A DNA stretch of 64,000 nt from Collybiopsis luxurians FD-317 M1 (Eukaryota > Basidiomycota > Agaricomycetes > Agaricales > Omphalotaceae). Position numbers and translations under genes: made by a program. Of this stretch, positions 21,422 through 32,499 are shown piece by piece; the first letter of the stretch is position 1, and each line of letters begins with the position of its first letter. The notes below the pieces were generated by a model that saw nothing but the letters and a program-made list of their open reading frames with translations, had not been told where the DNA came from and did no database searches. The stretch covers positions 1,911,500 through 1,975,499 of the forward strand of contig KN834749.1 in assembly GCA_000827265.1 (NCBI GenBank). The letters run 5' to 3'.

Positions 21422-24093
21422 TTACTGCGTAGAAAACGAAGGGGGTGGAACGGACCGTGGGGTTTCAAACGCACCTGGCGTCTGGATCCCGTCGTCTCGA
21501 GATCGAGGTCCACTTATTGCAAGGCGTGGTTGGGAAGGTAAAGCTAGACGACCTCGGGCAGGCTTTCGAGGACCAGCAGGGGTTCGCAGCCCACTTCCTG
21601 CTAATGGAGATGAAACAGTAGGAGTTGTAATGTTTCCGAGGAAGAAGGGACGAAGCGGCGGATACTTTGATATACGATCGGCTCCGTAGGCACTATCCTG
21701 GGCTGCGATTTCAGCAGTAGGTGCTGCTGGGGTATCGGGCTGAACTTCTGGTTCAAGATCTGATGCTATGTCACCTGGAGTAGAAGATGCCAAGGGTCTC
21801 AAAGATGGTGGGCTTCCTATTTCTGACGATTCCGTAGCCTTTGTCAACGAGGGACTGGTCAAATTTCCAATGAATGATGTAACGTCATACTGGGTAGCAC
21901 TTGAATCGAACTGTCTACCAGGTACTAGACGCGTCGGCGAACTTGGAATGGACGGCGCATCGACTGATCCGGTATCGAAAGAGGTGGGCACGTCGCGACG
22001 AAGAAACTTCGACCTTCGCTTCGCGCGCATGGTGTTTAATGATGCTCGTGGAGACCCATTGAAATCAACAGCCGGAGGATCAGGGAAGTGAGAAAGGGAG
22101 AAATCGCTGCGTGCCGAAGAGCTAGTAAGCGTACTGAGCGTGCGGTTGTTGCTGTTGGCAGTTTCTGGAGATGTGACTGCACCTGGAGTAGGTGCATCTG
22201 TAGGAAGATTTTCGGATTGCACCTCGAGTGGTTGCGTCTGTGGCTCGCCTATTGAAGGTTCAGGCGGGGAAAACAATCGCAATGCCGCAATACTTCTATC
22301 TAGTTCGGCCTGCTGCTGAATAAGCTCGTCAAAGGAAGACATACTGGGACGGCGATTGGAAGTAAGGACCGAGTCAGTGGAAATTCTGTCCTGCTTTCGC
22401 TTGTTGACGATACCGTTGAGACCATAAACGGGCGAATCTGTACCGGAACTTTGGTACGAGCTAGCATCATTTCCCCAGAATGTAGGATTCGGAAAAGACA
22501 TGCGCGACTCCACTCCATAATAGCGCAATGAAACGCCAATGGAAGGTCGGCTTTCAGATGGACTTTCCTGGTTTTCGATTTTATCTGTCGGAAGTAACAC
22601 AGACGATGTATCCGCAGGAGCTGGAGTGAGAGCAGGGGCAGGAGTGAAAGATAAACCAGAGTCGCGGACCACACGTTCAGGCTCGGCTGGGAGCACCACT
22701 TGTGTGCTCTGCCGACGCGATCCTGGAGATATCTGACGACCAGGGGCAGCTGCTGAAGGCGCTTCTGTAATCTCAAGTTGCGTTAATCCAGGTGCTCCTT
22801 CCAAATCTTCCTGCTTTTCCTTGTTTTTCCGGGGAGCCAATATCCAGGACGAAACTCGTGACATGGTGCGGGTATCATTAGCAGTAGCTGAAGGGACGAC
22901 ATCAAAAGTGACTGGTTCAAGGTCGGTAGTGAACCCCATAGCCATATTTACCGGCTGCTTTTCTTCTCCTGTATACGGAGACTGGAAACTACTTCTTGGT
23001 CGCATAGGCCTAACCGGGATTTTATAGAACGCCACGACGCTAATTGGAACAGGTGAGAATCAGGGAAACAGTCGAATATTGAGTATGCTTACAGTAGAAA
23101 AAGAATCATTACATAAACCGTAAGTGCTTGCAGGAGTCGCCCCAGAGCTGTTTCAGAAAACAGGACTGGTGGAACATGGTAAGGAGATAGGTAAGAGCAA
23201 AGCTAGAAACGAGAGCATGCACTTACAAATAACCAAACTTCCGATACCAATGGCGAGGTTGATAAACAAAGCAATCAAGGGGGCAACGTAGAACGTGAAA
23301 GGCTTCCACCGAGGAGAGACCGGCGATAGAAAAACATTGAGAAAGATTTTCAGTATGAACAGAGCCGAAACCAGGATTTCAATGGTAGATTCAACCATGT
23401 AAACTGTACTAAAATGCCGCACAGCTATTCTCCAAATTATCTGTAAGATGGGAATCGATAATGAGGCGGCCAGAATCAGCCATTTCAAGACGAAACCGAT
23501 ATACCCCCAGCGTTCCCACCGAGCGCTATGAGAATTTTTAGCGTAATACTTGTATGCTCTAGGGTCATCTAAGTCTGTGGTCGGTGGCGGTTCTCCTCTG
23601 GGACGTTCAGCAACGAAAGCCCAGAAAAAGAGGAACCTAAACCCTATGGCGATTGAAAGACCAACTTCCCGGGTGTTGATAATAGCCGTTATACTTGAAG
23701 TTACAGCAACATTTGCATTCACGTTCCCAGCTCCTCGAGCAAGTATCTGGGCCAAGTCGAGTACCGCGGCACCAAAGCCAAATAAAGCAGTGAAATAAAG
23801 ATAAATGGAAAGCCTGTACGATCACGAGTAAGTAAGAGCTTGTGGAGACTGTTTCGATCGCGAGCGTACAATGTGACGCGCTTCATAATGAGGAGAAACG
23901 CGAAATAGAATACGGCGAGTACACCGATGGAAAAAAGGGGAATATCTGCCAGGATTAATTCAATCTAGATACTTTGTCAGTCCAAAGCCGCGGCCGCATA
24001 GAGCTAAATACGTACCGCCAAGTCAGTAGTAAGAGTCAAAGTAGTCTTTTCTGCTCTCGGAAAAAGAGCCTGAACCGAGTTATGAACGGACAT
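21422..24093 (-). CDS. Orphan seven-helix membrane protein B with long tail
   Basis: Predicted membrane protein of 816 residues, no family recognised. Exons are 24093-24016, 23964-23870, 23813-23227, 23165-23093 and 23039-21422. Seven hydrophobic helices fill roughly the first 290 residues, starting around residue 25; between the third and fourth helices is a hydrophilic loop rich in Pro, Asp and Tyr. The remaining 520 residues form one exon of Ser/Pro/Thr-rich, low-complexity cytoplasmic tail with a short helical segment (SFDELIQQQAELDRSIAALR). The topology fits a receptor-like protein with a regulatory tail, as in many orphan basidiomycete membrane proteins; there is no diagnostic motif. 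The 23869-23814 stretch is open in frame but has perfect GT/AG borders and removing it joins two transmembrane helices, so I treat it as an intron. Confidence 0.7.
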
Positions 24094-24722
24094 GATTCAA
24101 AACATCGACAAAGCAACAGGCAAAGGGTAGCGCAGAGAGATTTCCAATGGGTTGAATCCAGCTCAACTGAAAAGCAAGATTTGACCTGCAAAGCGACGAA
24201 GCCGAAAAGAGGGAAAAGTTGAAGGAGTGACGACCGACTCCAGGCTGAGAAGCTCAGCAAACTATGTGTTGGAGTCCTCCCCTCTCGAACAACCCAAAAC
24301 AAAGAAAGAAGACAACAGGAACTAACTCATGTGCTTGACGACACAATCAATATCGTATACATACATCAAAGTTATCATGATCCAATATTAATACCCAATC
24401 CCAAGCATCAATGCATCACCCTGGGATTTGAGAGGCCGCATAGCGCTTAGCTTCTGTCAATTGGATATATTCCAGTGTCATTAGAATAAATACATATGTA
24501 GCAGTCCGAAACACAACCACTGAGCACATCATCGTATCAAATCACAGCACAAGTTAAAGTCCGGGAAACCCTACCAACGGTGTAAATCCCGCCGTCCTAA
24601 TCAGTTACACGCCGCCGGCTGTCCTGTGGAGGAAACCGGCAGCACAAGAGTCATCACGATAGACTGAACGAGCTGATACAGAAACACACGCAAAGCAATA
24701 CGGTGGCCGTCGCCAGAAACCA
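24094..24722. other. Intergenic region between two minus-strand genes
   Basis: 629 bases holding the promoter of the seven-helix gene B and the 3' untranslated region of the LIM gene. I see no coding region or structural RNA. Short open frames on both strands look like chance. Confidence 0.5.
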
Positions 24723-27675
24723 TCACGTTCTATCTCCTGTGCCGGTCATTTGTCGTACCAAAAACATTCCACGGCTTTCATCGACGCTCTTGGACGTTCT
24801 CATTCCTATAACACTTTTGGGCCGAGGTCTAAATGAGCCAAGCTGCTTGGTCGGACTCAGACTCCGAGTTGGACTCAGTCCGCCACCAGTAAGCTGTCTA
24901 AGTAGGGGTGCTGTCCCATCCCCGCCACTCAATCCGGTGAACTGCCGTGCAAGGGTAGTTGTTCCAGTGAGCTGGGGTATAACTCTGCCTGATGGCGTTG
25001 GCATGGCAGTTGTGCGAGTTGGGGATGGAGTCGGCAACGACGGAAGGAGGAGCTACAATAGATGACAATTAACATTTAAATAGAGAATTGGCAGAGATTG
25101 AAAGTGGCTTACTGAACATTCTCGACAGAAAACTTTTTCCCCGTCCGTCTTTGCTCCAGAGTCTAGCCTCTTCCCGCATCCAGGTTCGCCCTTTTTACGT
25201 TCGTCACGCCCTCGAAGGATGACCCCCCTACTAGGTTCCTTTTTCCCGCCACAGACAAGACAATTTCTATGCCATCTCGTACCGTTCGGCCCTTGTACAC
25301 TACGTTCTCCTTCGCTGATACCAAATGAGACTTGAGACACAGATTTCTTGCAGCCTGGACAAGAGTTTGCACCTCCAAATCGAGGTATTGAAGTTGAGGT
25401 TGAGGTTAAGGGGGTGGTTACAGGCGGAGAACATCTCGAAGAAACATATGAGCCCGTGTTTGGAGATGGGGGCGAGGGAAGTGAGGATATGGACTTGGAG
25501 CTTACGTGCGTACGCCGTACTGGTAAAGGTTGAGCCGGGGGACTAGAGACCTCGCGTACAGTTATCTTTGCTGGGGGCGCACACTATATCAATATACAAA
25601 CATTAGTAACGTCTCTTTCCTGTCAAAGCTAATATCTTTACCTCAATATGGCAAGGCCCGCCTTCTGCTTTAACAAATGCGGCTTGTCCCCTGTGTGCCT
25701 TGTTTGAATTCCAACCCGCAAACTGAGCACGTGAAACAAGCCGTATGGTAGGTTTGGGGCGTCCCAGAATCATCAGGAACGGTGACGTATTTCCCTCCTT
25801 CGCGTACAGAAAATAACTGCTTCTGGCATTTCGCACAAGTGGTCGATGAGGAAGCAGGAGATCCGAGTTGTCCACCCAACGATCCAGATCCGGGTGTGTA
25901 GCGAGGAGATTTTATAGGTGTGACCAGTGTCTTGCTGGGAGTGCTGATCGGAGTGGTCTTGCCTGAAACATTGGCTTTGTGTTTTGGAGTGTTGTCTGGG
26001 GTATTTAGTTGGCTGTTCGTCTCTTCAATGATCACATCGTCGTGATCTTCCAGGAAGTTCGAGTGAGCGTAGCGAGTTCCTAAACCTCGATGGTATAGTT
26101 TCGCGGTGACAAAAACATCATCCACTTCATCTGGCTTGCGTGGCGGCGAATCTGGGCCCGCAGAAGACTGGGTAGCGGAATCAGAAAAGTCTGAAAGTAG
26201 ATCAGGAGTCTGAGCCTCTGTAGGACTGGCTATAAGGGGATTGGAGAGTGTACTGAGAGAGCCGGATGACCGCGACATATGTAGTCGTGGATGAAAAATC
26301 GGTGAAGGCGATGGTGATCTTGCTGGGGATGCTTGCGATCTTGGCGCAAGCTTCGGAGGTTGTTGAGTGGTCTCTTCGATATGAGTCGGTTTTCGACTGA
26401 GAGTAGGACTATTTGAGCTGGTTCGCTGGAAGATTGAACCACGATTCCGACTGCTTTCGAGGCGACCCAGTTCAGACACTTGATCGCCACGAGAGCTGCG
26501 AGAGCTACGCAGGGAGCGGTTGAGGAGAGGACTCTCTTCTGGGGTAGCAATAGAGCGCTGGGGAGAAGGCGAACGACTCAAGGAGTCAGGACGATTGATC
26601 TTAGGTGACGCGGCGAGTAAACTGAGCCTGTGGCTAAGCTCTTGCAGAGCTGGGCTAGACTGGCGCTTCTTTACAATGCCAAGACGCTGCTCTAATTCCT
26701 CTAACGCAGGGCTTCCTTCCCTGCTCTTAGAGCTAGGACTACGGCTTCCAACACCGCCGATATTAGGCGAAGGACTGTTTAAGTTGGTCGTACTGCTTCG
26801 ATTCTTTTTTGGAGTATGATCTCGCTGTAAACAGCTGTCGAAGCACTCTGCGCATGAAGGTTTTCCGAGAAGATCGACCAGGGGCGAATCACCAATATTC
26901 TTTCCACATCCATCGCAAGTGAAGCACTTTTTGTGCCAATGCGCACCTGCAGCTTCTATGAATGGTCCTTCGGATTTCAATGCCAGAACTGGACGAGAAC
27001 AGCCCGGACAATGACCTTTGGTGCCGCCGTTGGACGTAAAGCAATCGCGGCAAAGGAAACGTGTGGGGCTAGACTCTTCGCCGTAGGGCTCCGGGTATAT
27101 GGTGCTGTCAGGGGGAAAGACTTCACCGCACACAGCGCACGAGTGGGAGGAAAGGGACGCTTCCGACTGAAGCACTGACCCGTAGACTTTGGCTAGAGAC
27201 GATCCGGTGGTGTGGTGACCGAGGGAGGGTAATATGCCTTGTTCAGGAGACACAACAGTGGAGTTCTTTAAAGGTGAAGGGGGGCGGGATAACTGGGAGG
27301 TGGTAGCGGTAATGTGTTCAGTCACACGTTTACCTATTGAGTTGGACGAGGATGAAGAGTAAGATGATAGAGGACGGGGGAACCGTTTAGTTGGGGATGT
27401 AGGAGTCGCTGTGATACCAATGCCAGCCTTTCCGTTGGTATCTACTGAGGGTTTGGAAGGGGAAGACCTGGTTGGAGATTTGTCTCTGGAAACATAAGTC
27501 TTTGTCCAAGGATCCAGTGATTCTTTCCAAGCTACAGTTCCTGTTACTGCGCTTCCACCGCACTGAAGTTCGCCAGTTTAGCTTGAAAAGCAGGATTAGG
27601 GAAAGGAAGAAAGAATATTCATACCTTGCAGCGCTCACCAGCAACAATATCTCCGCATCTTCTGCAAAAGCCCAT
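24723..27675 (-). CDS. LIM-domain (paxillin-like) protein, frameshifted
   Basis: Zinc-binding LIM-domain scaffold protein, possibly the fungal paxillin-like class that acts at cell tips and the division site. Exons are 27675-27625, 27562-25642, 25583-25113 and 25052-24723. The N-terminus is a small Cys motif (FCRRCGD ... CKCGG). A first Cys/His block at about residues 170-280 has CAVCGEVF, CRDC, CPGC, HWHKKC and CDGCGKN; a second LIM domain lies near the end of exon 2 with CAKC, YHTAC and CSVC, and a third in exon 3 with CPGCKKS and WHRNC. Within the second LIM domain the frame breaks: a run of four C on the + strand (25688-25691) shifts the reading frame, and one base fewer would restore GQAAFVKAEGG and the last Cys. 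Total exon length is 2773, one base over a multiple of three. A 40-base intron could also bridge it but would delete zinc ligands. Confidence 0.78.
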
Positions 27676-28399
27676 CGTTGACGATGTTGAGAATCACCCA
27701 AAATAGGGTTGCTCCGTTCGATGATACAGTTGAACGATAACGTGATCAAGGGCTCTCGGCAATCGGCCACGCCCGACGTGACGCGAACGCCGAATATCAT
27801 AGGGGCGCTAAGCATTGCAGGGAAAGTAGGACTGGAGACAATGCGTTATGACCAACTTACGGAAGATTATAGAGTATTTCACAAGAGATGTGACTTGATC
27901 AAGTTTTTGATATGTTTTCCAACTCATGGCAATTGACGATTGACGATTCCAAGAATACTCACGGGCCACGGTGCTACAACGATCTTTTATTGCTTCGGCG
28001 TGTCTCCCTAGTCTATGTTGCAGTTTTTCTTTTCTCGGACGGTTTTCCACACGGCCTTTTTACTTATACCGTAAGGATGGAGCCTAGAGTACCATATCCC
28101 TCCCTCGGGACCACGGGCAATAAACAAGGATACAAAAAAAAAAAGAGAACAATGTCCACTAACACCAAAGATTGCCCAACAAGTTCACAAACTCACTCTG
28201 TACTGGCTACTTGTTATACGAACTCAATTCCTTTAAAGGCAATTCCCCTTTTAAACAATAAGTTTATCGCAAAAATCGACAATTTGGGCTTGTGTCTGGC
28301 AATTTCCTACTCCTGTTTCAACTCGGATTAGGAGCCAATGGCTTGTTATAAAACCCTCGGTCCCGATAAAATAACCACACTTCTTCATCGCTACTCCGA
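27676..28399. promoter_or_regulatory. Divergent promoter LIM gene / F-box gene, with TATA box
   Basis: 724 bases, the largest divergent promoter of the window. For the + strand gene there is a CCAAT at 28335-28339 and a TATAAAA at 28347-28353, 47 bases before the start codon, a classical arrangement that the other promoters here lack. An A-rich run lies at 28134-28146. No other gene is seen. Confidence 0.5.
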
Positions 28400-29837
28400 A
28401 TGCCTGCTCTGCCTCAGGAACTTGTCGACGAGGTTGTCGATTTTATCGAGTCCCCCAAGGTGTTATATACCTTATCATTGACCCACCGCATTTTCCTTTA
28501 CCAATGCCAAAAAAACCTTTTCAACTCTGTTGAACTGGCAAATCATTCAAAACAGCCTCCTTCTCCTTTCCCCTGCGAGCTAGACTTTGACCAAGACAAA
28601 GGACTGCGGCTCGCTTATATTCTTAAAACCTCCTCATTTCTCCCTACGCTGATTTCACATCTAACTATATCATGCGGAGGGTCCGTGTCGCATACACAAG
28701 AGTTTCTCTCATCCCCTATCCATACCCTGCATTCCTTGACGCTGAAAGATGCTTGGTTCAGTGGTAACTGTGATTCCTCTGATCAATCCCTCACCTCCTT
28801 CCTCAAGTCAAATCCTTGCTTAAAAGAGATACAAATAATCAACGCCACTGTCGGAGACCTGCGGGAGTTGTTCCCCTACCCTCTCACTGATCCGCATTTC
28901 CTTCCCAATCTGGACTCTCTTACCATTGACAAAGTCGAATGGCGTCCCTCCCCATGTAGATCACTCTCGCAACACCTTGAGGAGATCTTTTCATCATCTT
29001 CTACTTCACCTTCTAGGAAACTTCATCTAAGATCGCTCACCTTGGGCTCCCTAGAACATGAAGTTTTCGAATATCTCTTCATGCACCCCCTATCCATCTT
29101 CGACCTGAATAACTCTTCCTCCGAAATCGCGCTAAGATTCTTACCTCTGGTGGTCGACATGTCGGAGGACCATATCAATCTTTTGATCGCGTTGGGAGGT
29201 AATCTGGATAAATTAGACCTCATGCGTAGCTCGGATTGGATGTGGGGTGAGTCTTGCTGATCATTGGTGGAATAACCTCTCGGCTGATCAGTCTTGTCTC
29301 TCAGAGAACCTTTTGTTCGCCGAAAGGCCCGTCATCCCAAATGTCACACATCTTACTATTGACTGCTCCGAGTCTCGAACGTGCTCAGGCTTCTTCTCCT
29401 GGATAGCTGATCTCATTCGTGACACTAAAGTGAAAACCTTGACGTTTCTTGTTGATCAGCTTGATGGGCCATTTCAGGAATACAACGGGTCACGTGGCGA
29501 TGATACAGAGGGAGATCCGTATCGAGGTTATGTGGATGAACAAAACGGCGAAGGCCACGACGAAGAAGATGAGGGACCCTGGGTTATCTCCAACAACAAT
29601 GTTGTCGATAAAGAGCTTGCTGGGTTCTTGGACAATGTTGCTGACGGTGATCTAAGACTTCGCACGCCTTTTGGAAAAGATGGTCACGATAAAAAGCTCC
29701 AAATCTTGTTCGTTGTGGGACAGTTACCTCATCTAAATCCTGGGAAGGATGTGGTGAAGCAGTATTTGCCACAGGCTTGGGCCGCCGCTGAGGCTCTAGG
29801 TATAGCGAAAATCGATATCTCTCTTCCGCTTATTTAG
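28400..29837 (+). CDS. F-box-like / leucine-rich protein
   Basis: Likely substrate adaptor of an SCF ubiquitin ligase; basidiomycetes carry large families of such proteins. Two exons, 28400-29246 and 29305-29837, give 459 residues. The N-terminal 35 residues (LPQELVDEVVDFIESPKVL, then a SLTHRIF helix) fit a degenerate F-box. The remainder has repeating Leu-rich strands such as LISHLTISCGG and LHSLTLKDAW that resemble irregular LRRs, then an acidic patch with Asp/Glu in exon 2. Substrate unknown. It is preceded by a TATA box, suggesting regulated expression. Confidence 0.7.
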
Positions 29838-30044
29838 GGTGATCTTTGCATAATATTTTTGTAGATTTGTCCTTTGCGTGCTTCCATTTTACATTCGAAA
29901 TTATAAGCACACGTGCAGTGTGATATCAAATATGCCTTTGCTAGATTATATGTTACATCGGAAATATCATAATTTGGCCGGGCGAACTATAGGCTGCCAG
30001 TCCACTCGTTCAACCTGTAAAAAAAATAAGAGCCTAGACCAACG

Positions 30045-32113
30045 TCAACTTTCTACACGCACCAAATCTGCCGTCAAGTCCGTAATACGCGAGGCACCCA
30101 TTAATCGCATACTGGTTGTAATTTCTCGCTCCAAAATGTCGATAATCTTACGCACGCCAATTTCACCATATGCCTGTAACACAATAAGCCGGTGAAGGAC
30201 TAGACGCAGTCTGCACTTACACCTTGAGCATATAAGAATGGCCGACCGAGTCCTACGGCTGTGGCCCCAAGGCATACGGCTTTCAAGATATCTAAGAGAA
30301 CAGGTGAGCTGAGGATTAAGTAATGGCTTATGTTCCGGACCTGTTCCTCGACGTGCGCCACCTGTAGCATGCGATGAGCTGTCAATACTCAGAATCTGAC
30401 AAAAGATTAATACCGTCGATGTACACTGCGAATACAAAAGAGAGTAAATAGGACATAAAGCTCAATATAAACACAAGCAAGCGAACCTTCTAATTTACCG
30501 AAAACTTCGGCGTGGTGTTTTCGTAGACGATACAGAATTTCTAGAGGCGGGAGAGTACTGAATGCAATGTTGAGCAAGTGCAACGGCAATGGAAAAATCA
30601 GGGCGTCATACTATTCCAACTGGCGACCTGTATTGGTCACTTGAAATGTTGAATCAATTATTCAAATTGTCCGCGACGTACCTCCATGATTCGAAATCAA
30701 GATCCCGTCTACCCCAGCTTTCACCGCTAATAAGGCATCCTAAAAAGGTTTAACATCTCAAAGAATAAAGAATGGTCAATACACAAACCTCGACACATTG
30801 GATGCCTTTGATGACAATCGGCAATTTGGTGACCCTGCGGAGCCATGGGATGGTCTAGTAGAATCCGTGAATACGAGTACAGAAAATAAGATTCATGCTA
30901 GCCTTTTCCCATGTCATATCGCGATCGTCGTTGACAATCAGGGCTCCAGCGACCCCCAGACCAGGATTCAAGTCAGCAGCTCCCTCCCCTTCAACATAGA
31001 ATTTGGCGCCGCTCTCCTGTTCCTCGAGGACCCAGGGACTTCGAACGTCTCGTTCTCTGTTGCTAGGCACAACAGCATCGACAGTGAGGAAAATGGCTTT
31101 GTATCCTAGCTGTTCAACCTCTCGAATGCGTTTTAGTGCTACATCATCATCCTTGTGCTTGTAAAGCTGGAAGAAGAGGGTCTGGGAGGGCTCTGCGGCC
31201 GAAGCAATCTCGGAATACGAGAGAGATGCATTGGATGAAACCATTTGGATGATGTTTGAGGGAGCACAACCTCGAGTTATGTTTACTTCACCTGCACATA
31301 TGCTACCGATGAGAGCAAGCTTCAAGGTCCACGAAGATGGACGAACCAAGAGGGTGACCGAGTTTTGCGAGTGCAGCCCCAGAGACAAATATTGGAAGTG
31401 AAGTTTTGAAACCTAGGATGGTTGTTGAAGGATCGCACTTGGATACGGGGCGCATTACACGAGCATTAAAGAAGAAGCGATTGAAAGCTCGTGCATTCTC
31501 TGAAGCGCCTGGGAGAGGTCTCCAGAGTTAAAAATAGCGAGTGGACTGGGAAGAAAGACATACTAATTTCGTCATCCGCGGCTGAGCTGTAGTAAGCCCA
31601 CGCTTTATAGGAAAGGACATTGCTGGCTACTTGCTCCATGTCGGCCAAGTTGATGATACGGTTGAGTGGAGGCCGTTGCTTCAAAGCTTGTGTAACGCGC
31701 AACTCATCCTTGGTAGATTTTCTTGCCGCTTGATCTTGGGCAAGAGCGGAGGCAGCGTCATTGTTGACGGGGCCGAGATGTTGGGAAGGAGAGAGATTCT
31801 TCTCCAAAGCGTCGGAGGGATGGATAGGTTCATAGGCGCCCGTTGCATCTTTTCCAGCGTATTTGAGTATGATATTTGGGCCTCCGGGGTGTTCCTGTGG
31901 GAATGATATTGGAAATGAGAGGGGGCTGAGAGAATAATGTTGAATGTACAGGCCTGCAAGAAGTGGGTCACATCGTAGACGTTTTTGTTGATGATGACCC
32001 AGCATGATCTAGAAGAGAAAGAGGGTGAGTAGGAGGATGAAAATGAGAAGGGAAAGGTTAAGATCTAACTGGGTACTGTTATGTTTGGATATTTCGGAGA
32101 GAGACCAGGACAT
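30045..32113 (-). CDS. CYB2: Cytochrome b2-type L-lactate dehydrogenase
   Basis: Flavocytochrome oxidising an L-2-hydroxy acid such as L-lactate and passing electrons to cytochrome c. Thirteen exons: 32113-32070, 32008-31954, 31894-31564, 31499-31347, 31291-30903, 30854-30789, 30739-30682, 30627-30612, 30557-30499, 30425-30414, 30361-30341, 30291-30221 and 30173-30045, giving 467 residues. A cytochrome b5 domain with EHPGGP (heme His at residue 35) and a second heme His at 58 comes first, then the FMN domain with LFFQLYKHKDDD, the catalytic SNHGGRQLEY (His 364, Arg 367) and the FMN-phosphate site DGGARRGTD. No mitochondrial presequence is seen: the protein starts about 16 residues before the b5 core. 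Two introns (31953-31895 and 30902-30855) appear to start with GC. Exons of 16, 12 and 21 bases occur near the active-site region. Confidence 0.92.
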
Positions 32114-32499
32114 GATGAAAGGAATCTGGGGAAGGAGAAATATGGGGTATCATAAAACTTTTTATAGGACAAAAGACCGGAACGGATTGACCGAAAAGAA
32201 GAACGGCCCGGATTTGGGTTCACTCCGATCATGACCCCGATCAGATCTAAAAAAAGGTACTGCTATACCAGAGTCCAATCCCAGCATCCTTTTCGCTGCG
32301 ACCATCTCCCCATATACTCAGAGTTTACAGCTCACCATACGGACTAGAACTTTAGCTCACTTTCTCGATGACGTCATAAAAATCAACAAGTATGACTCAT
32401 ATCATCACGTGACTTCAGGTTCAACAATTGAGCGCGCGGTCGGCGCTCTTCATGTTTGATTCACTGTCGTGACCGTCCTGCATTTCGTTTACATTTTCA
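32114..32499. promoter_or_regulatory. Divergent promoter CYB2/SAP gene with CRE and E-box
   Basis: 386 bases between divergent start codons. A perfect palindromic CRE (TGACGTCA) lies at 32369-32376 and a palindromic TCACGTGA at 32405-32412, 29 bases apart. These fit bZIP and bHLH factors and could serve either gene. No TATA box is clear. Confidence 0.5.

Noticed and set aside
23814..23869. Reading 23869-23814 as coding in the seven-helix gene B
   Set aside because: The stretch has perfect GT...AG borders; removing it joins two hydrophobic helices, keeping it inserts a charged segment between them.
24703..25065. Long plus-strand open frame of 120 codons
   Set aside because: It is the antisense of the LIM gene's last exon; its composition mirrors the Pro/Ser/Thr-rich coding strand.
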